Shown piece after piece: positions 30,101-38,499 of a stretch of DNA of 64,000 nt; position 1 is the stretch's first letter, and each line of letters begins with the position of its first letter. The notes below the pieces were generated by a model, which saw only the letters and a list, made by a program, of their open reading frames with translations, was not told the origin of the DNA and did not search any database. Source of the DNA: Kaistia soli DSM 19436 (GTDB taxonomy: Bacteria > Pseudomonadota > Alphaproteobacteria > Rhizobiales > Kaistiaceae). A program made the position numbers and the translations under genes. The stretch lies in contig NZ_FQUP01000001.1 in NCBI RefSeq assembly GCF_900129325.1, forward strand, positions 1,716,615 to 1,780,614. The letters run 5' to 3'.

Positions 30101-31052
30101 CACCATCGCTGCGGCGGAGAATGGCCGCGACCTCGATGAGGCCGGTCTCCGCAAGGTGTTCGCCAGCTTCCTCGATGCCGGGCCTCTGACATTCAGCAGC
30201 GTCGATGGCGCCTTTTCCATCGTCGCCGGGACGGTCCGCGCGCAGAACCTCGACATTGCCTCCGACGAGGCGCGTGTCGCCGGCGGCGCGACGATCGAGC
30301 TCAACCAAAGCGCACTGGCGAGCCAGTGGACGCTGACAGCGACCTCCGGCGCGGAGACAACGACCGGCGCCTTCCCGCAAGTCGGCATCAGTTTTTCCGG
30401 CCCGCTCGCGGCGCCCGAGCGCAGCCTCGACGTGACGCCACTGCTCAGCTTCCTGCAACTGCGCGCCTTCGAGCGCGAGGTTCAGCGTATCGAGAAGCTG
30501 CAGGCCGAGATTCTTGAGAAGGAGAAGCTCGGACGGCTGGTGCGCGTTGGCCGCGATGAGGATCGCCGCAAGGCGGAGGCCGCCGAGCGCGCGGCCGAAG
30601 CGGAGGCTGCCAAAGCCGAGGCCGAGCGGAAGGCGGCCGAGCAGGCGGCAGCGGCGGCGGAAGCCGACCGCCTCGCCAAGGCGGAGGCTGAGCGTCAGGC
30701 GGCCGCCGAGGCGCAGCGCCAAGCCGATGCCAAGGCTGCTGCTGAAGCTGAGACGGCTGCGGCAGCGCAGCAGCGGGCCGCTCAGGCGGCTGCCGAGGCG
30801 GAGGCGGCCAACAAGGTCGCTGCCGAGGCGAAGGCCAGGGCGGACGACGCAGCCAAGCGGAAGGCTGAAGCCGATGCAGCTGTCGGAGCGACTTCGCAGG
30901 CCGCTAAGGATGCAGGCGCCGATGCCGATGCGGCCAAGAAGCGGGCTGAAGCGGAGCGGAAAGCCGACGCCGATGCCATCGAGCGGGCGCGGAAGCTCTT
31001 GGAGACCGTGCCGCAACACCTGCAATTGCCGCAGGATTCAGGCGCAAACTGA
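27126..31052 (+). CDS. AsmA family protein with long Ala/Glu/Lys-rich tail
   Basis: 1308 residues from a CTG start. A perfect AAGGAGG at 27114-27120 stands five bases before CTG 27126, and translation from it gives SRLYLFFGGLIIAVLFAALV, a full N-terminal membrane helix followed by PLFVDWNSYR as in AsmA proteins. Starting at the next candidate, TTG 27156, would cut the helix. Most of the protein is repetitive AsmA/TamB-like beta structure expected in the periplasm, a family tied to lipid transport to the outer membrane. The last 190 or so residues (from about 30480) are an almost pure A/E/K/R/Q predicted coiled coil. A near relation with the D-lactate dehydrogenase gene is positional only. Confidence 0.9.
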   Translation: MSRLYLFFGGLIIAVLFAALVVPLFVDWNSYRSSFERQAATIFGQPVHVGGTVSATVLPMPSLVFTDVRVGGTAEQPMLRADRFAMRIELIPLITGDVKVAEMQIDRPELAVTVDDDGKVDWLQRSAASASLNPDAVSLQHVTLRNGSISYLDSRSGRVVAFDHIDATVDARSLLGPWKIDGRLENEGRASAVHIASGRREADGSLRVKLDVVPADLPVTLSAEGLVNEDAKGLGWSGTFNLAEVVAPVQGEAKPQPGWRAAGGFELRPDLLRLPELTLADGPDDRPFSLTGAATIALGEDMRFDAVLKSRQVDLDRSIGKGPNEPVDVNAAGGALVAALATLPRPPIPGRIGFDVPGIVVGGSVVQNLQFDAATDGKGWRIEELAADLPGRTRLSADGTVETAPKVRFVGGVRVASEQPSIFAAWWRGGPAGTRLPLQPFDMSGQVDIAPEQIRITGMSARMQGSNIRGALDWQRDSAGQRALTIDVKADRFDYDQAASLTELFAGRSVTAQGGLADSFRVKLAAGTFIAGDTTLSDVSADGGYAGGVLTATRFSVGDLAGAALQASGRLADLDTTPSGQVSASIDASDLRGVADVVERILPGSGFAAWLGAAAPALHDAKLSAVANAEAVDGITNANLTLNGSAGGSAIDVALGLSGSPADWHDGSFKLSAAIENPDAGAALRQFGFAAEPVETPGMLRLTIEGGGALSNGVPLNLKGEVAGLGYAVLGNLSVDESRTPHFAGKATLAGADAGPFVGLLTGPVPGLASPSPIDVAATLDIAPGRLALAFDKATLGQAAASGSLTFARTGARWGLDGDLSLDQLDLALAAGLGFGIAPEGGDGGWSDVPFGRPVLPGIDGAVDIKAARLDLADGLSVANAIVSARLAGGRTDYALSAGDFAGGTATGALSIDNQDGSATVSGQFEIKDAALGSLTWQQDGKPVLTAPLDISGQFEGSGRSLAGVVATLSGGGSLHAGAGTVAGLDPRAFGATIAAAENGRDLDEAGLRKVFASFLDAGPLTFSSVDGAFSIVAGTVRAQNLDIASDEARVAGGATIELNQSALASQWTLTATSGAETTTGAFPQVGISFSGPLAAPERSLDVTPLLSFLQLRAFEREVQRIEKLQAEILEKEKLGRLVRVGRDEDRRKAEAAERAAEAEAAKAEAERKAAEQAAAAAEADRLAKAEAERQAAAEAQRQADAKAAAEAETAAAAQQRAAQAAAEAEAANKVAAEAKARADDAAKRKAEADAAVGATSQAAKDAGADADAAKKRAEAERKADADAIERARKLLETVPQHLQLPQDSGAN

Positions 31053-31058
31053 CCCAGC

Positions 31059-31280
31059 TCACCGGCTTGTCGCGGCGCTCCGATACCAGTTGAGCATGGC
31101 GATCCGGATGGCCGAGGAGAGATTGACCGCCGGGTCGCGCCCGCCGTCGATCTCGGCGACCAGCGCCGGCAAACTGATCCCGCGATGAGCGGCGACATCT
31201 TGCAGCGCCTGCCAGAACGCGTCCTCCAGCGAGATCGATGTGCGGTGGCCGGCGATCGCGATCGAGCGCTTGCGGATCAT
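31059..31280 (-). CDS. Ribbon-helix-helix domain protein
   Basis: 73 residues from ATG 31280, with GAGG six to nine bases upstream. MIRKRSIAIAGHRTSISLED is the beta ribbon and first helix, followed by FWQALQDVAAHRGISLPALVAEID and NLSSAIRIAMLNWY, the pattern of the RHH_4 family (arylsulfate sulfotransferase-like regulators by name, in practice small DNA-binding proteins of alphaproteobacteria). The frame continues upstream to 31511 without family likeness. In many Hyphomicrobiales this gene follows fumC and DUF4169; here an acyltransferase gene separates them. Confidence 0.85.
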   Translation of the reverse strand: MIRKRSIAIAGHRTSISLEDAFWQALQDVAAHRGISLPALVAEIDGGRDPAVNLSSAIRIAMLNWYRSAATSR

Positions 31281-31672
31281 GACGCCTCGGTTCTCCCGCG
31301 CAAGGTTTCGTCCACCGATCGACACACTGATCGAAGCCGAGAATTGCAATCCCGGGCCGGTGCATGGGTTCGAACGATGCCTTCGAACCGTCACGCGGGC
31401 AAGGTCGAACCAGCCTGATCGGCGGGTCCACCCAGTTGGTGCGTCAATACGGACGGATCGGCCGCTAAGGCAGTTTGGCCGCGCCGTTGCCTGCACACTG
31501 TCAACCGACATCCGCGATGCCTGTGACCGACATCACTGCGGCGCCAAAACGGCGCGCGCTAATCTTCTGCTTGTTGAGGGGTGTCTCGTTCCTGCGGGAC
31601 TAAAGCTTATCAGGCGGTTGTCTCAGGCGGCAGACCAAGTTCCTGCGGCGTGACGCTGCTGCGATTTATTTC
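31281..31672. other. Gap between the ribbon-helix-helix and acyltransferase genes
   Basis: 392 bases of divergent intergenic DNA. I see no supported gene, hairpin terminator or RNA. The part next to 31673 is less GC-rich and could hold the acyltransferase promoter, but no clear hexamer pair stands out. Confidence 0.4.
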
Positions 31673-32896
31673 GTGGTACCATCCTTGCAGAGCGGTTCTG
31701 GATCGCGACACGCTGAAACTTCGAGAGTCTTCGGCCTCGACCTTCTGCGTGCGATTTCTATCCTGATGATCGTCTATATCCACGCTATGGGCGTGGTGTC
31801 CGGGATCGTGGATGAGTACATCTACCTGTTTCCCGCGATGGACAGTGTCTCGATGTTCTTTGTCCTCAGCGGCTATCTCATCGGTCGCATTCTGATCAAG
31901 ACGTTCGTCGAGCGAACTGGCGACACGCGTTCGCTGGGTCAATTCTGGATCTACCGATGGTTCAGGACCCTGCCGAACTATTATCTGATCCTGACAGTTC
32001 TGGTGGTCGTTTCCAGCCTGAACGGCTCCGGGTCAGATGCTCCTGTCGGACCCTTTTTCATCTTCTCGCAGAACATCGCCTGGAAGCACCCATCCTTCTT
32101 CGGCGAGGCTTGGTCGCTCGCGGTCGAAGAATGGTTCTATTTGCTGATGCCGCTCCTCATGATCGGCGCGATGTGGCGTTCGCCCAGCGTCGCCGCGAGC
32201 AGGCGGCGTCTCATCGTTCTTCTCGCCGTCGTGGCTCTGGCTTCGATTGCCGCGCGGCTTCCGGCCGGCCTCGGCGGTCATGTGGTGACCTATGAAGATT
32301 GGGACTCCATGATGCGCAAAGTGGTCGTCGGGCGATTCGATGCTCTGGCGATCGGCGTCTTCGGCGCCTATCTCAGCATTTACCGGACCGATCTCTGGAC
32401 GAGGAATACGCGTCTTTTGGCCGTGGCCGGCGTTGTTCTGATCGTCCTGGATCGCCACGTTCTGTGTAGATACGTGCCTTATGCGATCTATGGGTCTCTG
32501 ACGGTCGTGCCGCTTTCGACCCTGCTCATGATGCCCTATCTGTCGCAACTGAGCTGTCGCCGGAACATCATTACGGATGCTATCGAGTGGATAAGCCGTC
32601 GATCCTATTCGATGTATCTCGTCAATCTGTCCCTGACCTATCTGATCCTGTCTTATCTTCCATTCGAATGGGCCGGATCGCAGGCGATCGCAGTGAAGTA
32701 TTTGACGTATTGGATCATCGTCGTTGGAATTTCTGCGGGTCTCTATCGCCTCTGGGAAATGCCGATGATGAACCTGCGCACCCGGTTCCGGTGGTCGACA
32801 CCAGCCCATGCTTTTGGCGTCAATGCGGTGCCCGCCGCGCCAAAGACCGTCGATGCGGGTGAGGGTCTGCCGGCCGGACTACAGCGAGCCAACTAG
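31673..32896 (+). CDS. OafA/YrhL-type membrane acyltransferase (acyltransferase family 3)
   Basis: 407 residues with about ten hydrophobic segments. It has the family 3 marks: R and H in GLDLLRAISILMIVYIHAMG, F-F-V-L-S-G-Y-L-I-G, the R-x-x-R-x-x-P-type YRWFRTLPNYYLIL, and EAWSLAVEEWFYLL. Such proteins O-acylate surface sugars or other exported compounds at the inner membrane. The frame starts at GTG 31673 without a strong ribosome site. Codons such as ttt, tat and att are more common than in flanking genes. It sits between a ribbon-helix-helix gene and DUF4169 that are usually neighbours, so it may be a later insertion. Confidence 0.88.
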   Translation: MVPSLQSGSGSRHAETSRVFGLDLLRAISILMIVYIHAMGVVSGIVDEYIYLFPAMDSVSMFFVLSGYLIGRILIKTFVERTGDTRSLGQFWIYRWFRTLPNYYLILTVLVVVSSLNGSGSDAPVGPFFIFSQNIAWKHPSFFGEAWSLAVEEWFYLLMPLLMIGAMWRSPSVAASRRRLIVLLAVVALASIAARLPAGLGGHVVTYEDWDSMMRKVVVGRFDALAIGVFGAYLSIYRTDLWTRNTRLLAVAGVVLIVLDRHVLCRYVPYAIYGSLTVVPLSTLLMMPYLSQLSCRRNIITDAIEWISRRSYSMYLVNLSLTYLILSYLPFEWAGSQAIAVKYLTYWIIVVGISAGLYRLWEMPMMNLRTRFRWSTPAHAFGVNAVPAAPKTVDAGEGLPAGLQRAN

Positions 32897-32934
32897 CCGC
32901 ACAGATAATCCCGGCTCGCCCATGGAGAGCGGCT

Positions 32935-33132
32935 TCAGTCGCGCGGTTCGGATGGCTCTTCGCGCCGATGGGCCTCGAGACGACGCGTTTCGCCTTCCGT
33001 CTCGGACTTCTGCCGTTCCTTCTCGGCCTTGGTGCGGCCGAAGCGAGCGCGGTTTTCGGCGGCAATCGCACCCTTTTCAGCGCGCGCCTTGCCCTTGCGG
33101 AAGCGGTTCAGGTTGACGATGTCGGCTGTCAT
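32935..33132 (-). CDS. DUF4169 family protein
   Basis: 65 residues. MTADIVNLNRFRKGKARAEK followed by AAENRARFGRTKAEKER is the defining sequence of this small, highly charged family of alphaproteobacteria. Function is unknown. It follows fumC by 78 bases on the same strand and is probably co-transcribed with it. It converges with the acyltransferase gene. Confidence 0.88.
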   Translation of the reverse strand: MTADIVNLNRFRKGKARAEKGAIAAENRARFGRTKAEKERQKSETEGETRRLEAHRREEPSEPRD

Positions 33133-33210
33133 GAGCGTTCCTCGCGATCCGGACGATGCGCCCGGATCGATGCCTCGGCAAGCCCTGCCTGACCGCTGGA
33201 ACCGGCGACC

Positions 33211-34614
33211 TTATTTTGGGCCGATCATGTCCTCTGGCCGCACGATGGCGTCAAATTCCTCGTCGGTGACGTAGCCGCCGCCAACCGCTTCCTCGCGCAG
33301 AGTCGTGCCGTTCTTGTGCGCGGTCTTGGCGATTTTCGCCGCGTTGTCGTAGCCGATCTTCGGCGCCAGCGCGGTGACCAGCATCAGAGAGCGCTGAACG
33401 CCATGGCGGATATTGTCGAGGCGCGGCTCGATGCCGACGACGCAATTGTCGGTGAAGGAAATCGAAGCGTCGGCGATGAGGCGCACCGACTGCAGGAAGT
33501 TATAGGCCATTAGCGGATTGTAGACGTTGAGTTCGAAATGGCCCTGGCTGTCGGCGAAGGTGAGGGCGGCGTGATTGCCGAAGACCTGCACGCAGACCTG
33601 CGTCAGCGCTTCGCACTGGGTCGGATTGACCTTGCCAGGCATGATCGACGAGCCCGGCTCGTTCTCGGGCAGCGAAAGCTCGCCGAGGCCGGCGCGCGGG
33701 CCCGAGCCGAGCAGGCGGATGTCGTTGGCGATCTTGAACAGCGAGGCGGCGACCGTGTTGATCGCGCCATGGCTGAACACCATCGCGTCATGAGCTGCGA
33801 GTGCCTCGAACTTGTTCGGGGCCGAGGTGAAGGGAAGGCCGGTGATGGCTGCGATCCGCTCGGCGACGCCTTCGGCAAAGCCGATCGGCGCATTGAGGCC
33901 GGTGCCGACGGCCGTGCCGCCCTGCGCCAGTTCCATCAGGCCGGGCAGCGTCATCTCGATCCGCGCGATGCCGTTCTCGATCTGCTTGGCATAGCCGGAA
34001 AATTCCTGGCCAAGGGTCAGCGGTGTCGCGTCCTGGGTATGCGTGCGGCCGATCTTGACGATGTCCGCCCAAGCCTTCGCCTTGGCATCAAGCGCGGCAT
34101 GAAGATGCTTCAGCGCTGGGACGAGCTTCGCGACGATTTCCTCGGCCGCGGCGACATGCATTGCGGTCGGATAGGTGTCGTTCGATGATTGGCTCATATT
34201 GACGTGGTCGTTCGGATGCACCGGCTTCTTGGAGCCGAGCACGCCGCCGAGCATCTCGATGGCGCGGTTCGAGATCACCTCATTGGCATTCATGTTCGAC
34301 TGCGTGCCGGACCCCGTCTGCCAGACGGCGAGGGGGAAATGGTCGTCGAGCTTGCCGTCGATGACTTCCTGCGCGGCATCGACGATTACGGCGCCGATCT
34401 TCGGATCAAGTCGGCCGAGTTCCATGTTGACCTCGGCGGCGGCGCGCTTGACGACGCCAAGCGCGCGCACGACCGGCTTCGGCTGCTTTTCCGTGCCGAT
34501 CTTGAAATTGCCGAGCGAGCGCTGCGCCTGCGCCCCCCAATAGCGATCGGTCGCCACTTCGATGGGGCCGAACGTATCTGTCTCGATGCGGGTCGAGGGA
34601 AGGGACGTCGTCAT
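33211..34614 (-). CDS. fumC: Class II fumarate hydratase
   Basis: 467 residues. Interconverts fumarate and L-malate in the citric acid cycle; iron-free, heat-stable tetramer. Motifs: [61 protein letters not shown] and the superfamily signature [16 protein letters not shown] with the catalytic Ser loop. Length and ends match the family. Confidence 0.97.
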   Translation of the reverse strand: MTTSLPSTRIETDTFGPIEVATDRYWGAQAQRSLGNFKIGTEKQPKPVVRALGVVKRAAAEVNMELGRLDPKIGAVIVDAAQEVIDGKLDDHFPLAVWQTGSGTQSNMNANEVISNRAIEMLGGVLGSKKPVHPNDHVNMSQSSNDTYPTAMHVAAAEEIVAKLVPALKHLHAALDAKAKAWADIVKIGRTHTQDATPLTLGQEFSGYAKQIENGIARIEMTLPGLMELAQGGTAVGTGLNAPIGFAEGVAERIAAITGLPFTSAPNKFEALAAHDAMVFSHGAINTVAASLFKIANDIRLLGSGPRAGLGELSLPENEPGSSIMPGKVNPTQCEALTQVCVQVFGNHAALTFADSQGHFELNVYNPLMAYNFLQSVRLIADASISFTDNCVVGIEPRLDNIRHGVQRSLMLVTALAPKIGYDNAAKIAKTAHKNGTTLREEAVGGGYVTDEEFDAIVRPEDMIGPK

Positions 34615-34830
34615 GGCGCGCTCATGGCCTTTCTGATGGATCGGAAGGGCGCCGGCCCTGTGGATCGGCCGGCAGCCCGACAGGATGGGCGGTGTCTAGC
34701 ATGGGGCTTCGGAGCCTGCCAAGGCGACGGGGCCTCTGCGCGGAGGCAGGATTGCCGCATTGCCCGCAAGCAGCTAGGAAGACGCGCCCTCATGACCGAA
34801 GGCAGGGGCGGACAGGACAGGTTGGTTCGA

Positions 34831-35718
34831 ATGCGCGTCAGCGGCTTCACCTTCATTCGCAACGGCTCGCGGCTCAATTATCCCTTCGTCGAGAGCATCC
34901 GTTCGGCCTTGCCGATCTGCGATGAATTCGTCGTGGCCGTCGGCGCAGGCGATGATGATACGCGCGAGCGCATCGTCGCGATCGGTGATCCGAAGATCCG
35001 CATCGTCGACACGGTCTGGAATCCGATCCTCGTCAAGCGCGGTTTCGTGCTGGCGCAGCAGAAGATGATCGCGCTCTACAACTGTACCGGCGATTGGGCC
35101 TTCTATATCGAGGGCGATGAGGTACTGCATGAGGAAGACCAGGCGGCGGTACGCGCGGCCATGGAGCGGCATCTCGACAATCCCCGGGTCGAGGCGCTGT
35201 GGTTCGACTATCGCCATTTCTATGGCGACGTGAACTGGATCACGCAGACGCACAGCTATTACCGCCGCGAGGCGAGGATCGTCCGCAATACCATCCGCGT
35301 CACGACGACGGATTCGCTCTATTTCCTTGTCATGGACAAAAAGAAGCGTGGCCGTTATCCGCGCGCCGCTTCGGCCGACGCACGGCTGTTCCACTATGGC
35401 AACGCGCGCTCGCCACTGCCGATGTGGCACAAGCGGCGCGAGATGAGCCAGCTCTATACCGCGAACCCCGAAACGTATCCGCCGCCGTTCCATGGCATCA
35501 CGCGGCAGGATGCCTATACGATGGACAAGCGGCTGATCCGCCGCTTCGAGGAGACGCATCCCGCCGTTATGGCAGACTGGATTGCCGCCCAGGAAGGTGA
35601 TCCCTACGAGCCGCAGTTCGGTGCGCATAACCTGCGGGAATGGCGCAACCTGATGGGCGTGCGCCTCAACCGCTTCCTGCCGATCGATTTCAGCAAGAAG
35701 CATTTCAAGCCGGTGTAG
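34831..35718 (+). CDS. Family 2-like glycosyltransferase
   Basis: 295 residues from ATG 34831 (MRVSGFTFIRNGSRLNYPF, the usual start of this family); ATG 34792 with AGGAAG upstream is an alternative adding 13 residues. The catalytic segment is WAFYIEGDEVLHEED, with the acidic metal-binding motif, and the nucleotide strand is CDEFVVAVGAGDDDTRE. The C-terminal part has ADARLFHYGNARSPLPMW and a KRREM run seen in rhizobial surface-glycan transferases. It is divergent from fumC and not in the polysaccharide cluster. Donor sugar unknown. Confidence 0.82.
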   Translation: MRVSGFTFIRNGSRLNYPFVESIRSALPICDEFVVAVGAGDDDTRERIVAIGDPKIRIVDTVWNPILVKRGFVLAQQKMIALYNCTGDWAFYIEGDEVLHEEDQAAVRAAMERHLDNPRVEALWFDYRHFYGDVNWITQTHSYYRREARIVRNTIRVTTTDSLYFLVMDKKKRGRYPRAASADARLFHYGNARSPLPMWHKRREMSQLYTANPETYPPPFHGITRQDAYTMDKRLIRRFEETHPAVMADWIAAQEGDPYEPQFGAHNLREWRNLMGVRLNRFLPIDFSKKHFKPV

Positions 35719-35778
35719 CGGCAGAGACCGTTGAGCCGCGATCGCGGACGGCTCCGGCGGACCAAGCGGGGCGTCCCC

Positions 35779-37515
35779 TTAGGCGAGCGCAGGATCGGTC
35801 CGGCCGCCGGGTGGCAGCGGCTTCATCGCGATGGCGATCCGCCGCACCAGCCAGACGGCGCGTTCGAACAGGCTCGTCGCCAGCACCAGATGCTGCGCAT
35901 CGGCCTCGGCGCCGAGCGCGGAGACGGCAAGCTCGCGGCGGATGCGATTGAGATGCTCGCTGCGGTCGCCCGTCAACTCGATCAGGAAATCGAAATCCTC
36001 GGCCGGCCCCGCGGTCGTATCGGCGAGCTGCATCACGAGCGTGCGCAGCGCCTCCGAAAGGTTGAAGGCGAGCGGCGGTGCCGTTTCGAACCCGGTGATG
36101 ATCGCGGAGAAATCGACGAGCGATTGCTGCAGGGCTTGCAACATCTCGAGCTGTGACTGTTGCCCGAGAGCGAGATCGAGATGGCGGTCCGAGAGACCTC
36201 TTGCGATGAGATCGACCACGAAGCGATCCGTTTCCTCAGCAATCGCGCTGCTGCCACGCGCCAAAAGCCCAATTGAAGCGGGATCAGGCCGCTGCGCGTT
36301 GTCGAGATCCGGCAGAAGGGTGGGCAGGCGATTGATGAGGCCGGCAATTTCTTGGCCCGAAAGCTCCAGTGCGCCGGCCGGATCGGCGATGGCTGCGGGA
36401 TCAATGTAGCGCGGACGCGAAATGCTGTCTTCAAGCGAGGGCGGGCTGAACCGGCTGGCGATTCGTTCGACGAGCGTTCGCAATGTGGCGACGGGCAAAG
36501 CTCCCGCAAGCTGCAACGCCAGGAACAGCATCGATACCGATGCTGACGGATCACCGCCGCCGACGTCGGCAAAACGGCGCGACGGGTCGCCGCCCAACGC
36601 GTCGAGGCCGAGCCAGACCAGCAGCAACAGCGCTGTGCCGAGGCCTTTGACGAGAATGTGGACATAACAGAGTTGTCGCCCGACGCCGCCGAGCGCGCCG
36701 GCGGCCAGAAGCGTCGCGATGCCGGAACCGAGATTGGCACCGAGGACGACGAAGAAGCAGATGTCGAGATCGATGAAGCCGGCCTTGATGCCGGCAAGCG
36801 CCAAGATCGTTGCGGTTGACGAGGACTGCGTGACCGCTGCGACGACGAGGCCGATCGTGAGCGCCAGTAGTGGCGAGATGCCGTCAAAGAGCTCAGCCAG
36901 CGCTGTGATGTCGAGATGGCGCGGCGCACCTTTGATGAAGTCGATGCCGAGGAACAGCAGGGCGAGGCCGAGCAGAACGCCCATCCAGTCGCGCAATCCA
37001 GCACGCTTATCGAGGCCGGCATGAAAGCTGATGCCGACCAGGCCGATGAGGAACAACACGGCGATGTGCAGATTGATTGCCGCCAGCAGCACCAGCAGTG
37101 AGGTTCCGACATTACCGCCGGCAACGACTGGCACCGCCTCGCGGGTGGTCAGCACGCGGGAGCGGACCAGATTGCCTGAGATGACCGCGACGGCATTGCT
37201 GGACTGGGTAACGCCGCCGGCGACACATCCCGCGGCGAAGCCAATCAGGGCCGATTGAGTGGCTGTCTTCATCAACTGGCGGATGCGCCCGCCCACCGCC
37301 TGCTGCAGATTGGCCGATAGCAGTCGCAGACCGACAAAGAGCAGGCCGAGGCCAGCCAGGATTTCACCGATGCTCGACAACAGGAACCTGCGCCAGGAAA
37401 GCGAGAGGACAATCAGGCGGCCACGCCGGTCGTGATATCGCGACACCCGCCCAACGCCCACGTCCTGCCATCGGCGATCGACATGACAATCGTGTGACGG
37501 CCCGATAGCGACCAT
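35779..37515 (-). CDS. Na/Pi cotransporter family protein with PhoU-like tail
   Basis: Up to 578 residues. Two copies of the Q-S-S signature of sodium-phosphate cotransporters are present (GGVTQSSNAVAVISG and AAVTQSSSTATILAL), each in a repeat of membrane helices (GGNVGTSLLVLLAA and LGANLGSGIATLLAA). After about residue 370 the protein is soluble and helical, like the PhoU domain fused to bacterial NptA homologues. It should import phosphate with sodium, or export it. The start is uncertain: about 35 residues before IVLSLSWRRFLL are poor in family likeness, but no better ATG or GTG is in frame. Confidence 0.85.
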   Translation of the reverse strand: MVAIGPSHDCHVDRRWQDVGVGRVSRYHDRRGRLIVLSLSWRRFLLSSIGEILAGLGLLFVGLRLLSANLQQAVGGRIRQLMKTATQSALIGFAAGCVAGGVTQSSNAVAVISGNLVRSRVLTTREAVPVVAGGNVGTSLLVLLAAINLHIAVLFLIGLVGISFHAGLDKRAGLRDWMGVLLGLALLFLGIDFIKGAPRHLDITALAELFDGISPLLALTIGLVVAAVTQSSSTATILALAGIKAGFIDLDICFFVVLGANLGSGIATLLAAGALGGVGRQLCYVHILVKGLGTALLLLVWLGLDALGGDPSRRFADVGGGDPSASVSMLFLALQLAGALPVATLRTLVERIASRFSPPSLEDSISRPRYIDPAAIADPAGALELSGQEIAGLINRLPTLLPDLDNAQRPDPASIGLLARGSSAIAEETDRFVVDLIARGLSDRHLDLALGQQSQLEMLQALQQSLVDFSAIITGFETAPPLAFNLSEALRTLVMQLADTTAGPAEDFDFLIELTGDRSEHLNRIRRELAVSALGAEADAQHLVLATSLFERAVWLVRRIAIAMKPLPPGGRTDPALA

Positions 37516-37653
37516 CTCGCCGGCATCATCGGAGCCATCGATGTCGCATGTTCAGGAAGGATGAGGCGCGTCCTTGGCGGCGACCCTCTAGGACACACCG
37601 TCTCCGGCCAAAAAGCGCCTGCGGGTGCCTGCGCGGGCGAGGAGCGTCCGCGA

Positions 37654-37683
37654 TTGAATCTGCCGAGACCTACAACTTATAAT
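37654..37683 (+). promoter_or_regulatory. Promoter of the endolysin-like gene
   Basis: TTGAAT (37654-37659) and a perfect TATAAT (37678-37683) with an 18-base spacer. The region is strikingly AT-rich for this genome. Start of transcription should be near 37690. Confidence 0.6.
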
Positions 37684-37695
37684 AGATGATATTAT
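37679..37695. promoter_or_regulatory. Inverted repeat over the -10 element
   Basis: ATAATA-GATGA-TATTAT is a perfect 6-bp inverted repeat that overlaps the -10 box, a place where a repressor would block transcription. A second hairpin, GTCGGC-GGGG-GCCGAC (37720-37735), lies in the leader just before the ribosome site GGGGAG (37742-37747). Confidence 0.45.
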
Positions 37696-37754
37696 TCGAC
37701 AATGCTACCTTGGGTGTGTGTCGGCGGGGGCCGACGCTACTGGGGAGCAATAGC

Positions 37755-38453
37755 ATGAAGATCATCGACATTCAGATTGCCCTTGCCAAGCTCGGCTTCA
37801 CGCCGGGGCCGCTCGATGGAATCTGGGGCCGGCAGACAGCTGCGGCCGTGCGGGCATTCCAGGCTAAGAACAATCTCGAGGTTGACGGCATCATCGGTCC
37901 GATGACGTTGGCCGCGCTTCTGCCGGGGGTTGCACAGCCCACCGACCTAACCGATCCGTCGCTGGTCTGGTTCAAGGAAGCCTGCCGGGTGATCGGCACC
38001 CGGGAGAAGCCGGGTGCGGGCTCCAATCCGATCATCATCGATTGGGCCACAGATCTCGGTATCAATTATGGCCGTGACGATATTCCCTGGTGCGGCCTGT
38101 TCGTCGGCCATTGCATCAGTGCGACGCTGGATCGCGAGCCGACGCCGAACGGGCTGCTGGGTGCGCGCTCATGGGAGCGGTTCGGCATCAGGACCGATCC
38201 CACGCCGGGTGCAGTGATGGTGTTCTGGCGCCAATCAAAGCAAAGCGGACGCGGCCATGTCGGCTTCTATGCCGGCGAGGATGCAACCGCTTACCGTATC
38301 CTGGGCGGAAACCAGTCCGACCAAGTATCGCTCGCCTGGGTCCTGAAGGACCGCCTCGTTGCCGCGCGTTGGCCCTCGACCGTACCCGCGCCTGTGCCGC
38401 ATGCGGTCACGATCAGGACGCGGACAGAGGTCTTGTCCTGGAACGAAGCCTAA
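37755..38453 (+). CDS. Peptidoglycan-binding, TIGR02594-type (endolysin-like) hydrolase
   Basis: 232 residues from ATG 37755, seven bases after GGGGAG. Residues about 1-60 are a peptidoglycan-binding repeat (IQIALAKLGFTPGPLDGIWG, AAVRAFQAKNNLEVDGIIGP). The rest is a TIGR02594/CHAP-like cysteine hydrolase: GTREKPGAGSNPIIIDWA, the Cys in DDIPWCGLFVGHCI, and the His in GRGHVGFYAGED. No signal peptide is visible. Such genes are found in phages and in stand-alone chromosomal copies in Hyphomicrobiales; no other phage gene is near. It would cut peptide bonds in murein. Confidence 0.85.
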   Translation: MKIIDIQIALAKLGFTPGPLDGIWGRQTAAAVRAFQAKNNLEVDGIIGPMTLAALLPGVAQPTDLTDPSLVWFKEACRVIGTREKPGAGSNPIIIDWATDLGINYGRDDIPWCGLFVGHCISATLDREPTPNGLLGARSWERFGIRTDPTPGAVMVFWRQSKQSGRGHVGFYAGEDATAYRILGGNQSDQVSLAWVLKDRLVAARWPSTVPAPVPHAVTIRTRTEVLSWNEA

Positions 38454-38477
38454 AAACGGCGGCGTGACCTGAATGGC

Positions 38478-38496
38478 GGGACGGGCAAGCCGTCCC
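38478..38496. terminator. Hairpin between convergent genes
   Basis: GGGACGG (38478-38484), loop GCAAG, CCGTCCC (38490-38496): a perfect 7-bp stem in the 46-base gap between the endolysin-like gene and sspB. There is no long T run on either side, so it would be a weak two-way terminator. Confidence 0.4.
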
Positions 38497-38499
38497 AGC

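Noticed and set aside
37755-38453. Prophage signal from the endolysin-like gene
   Set aside because: No integrase, terminase, portal or tail gene is near; the gene stands alone among core genes.
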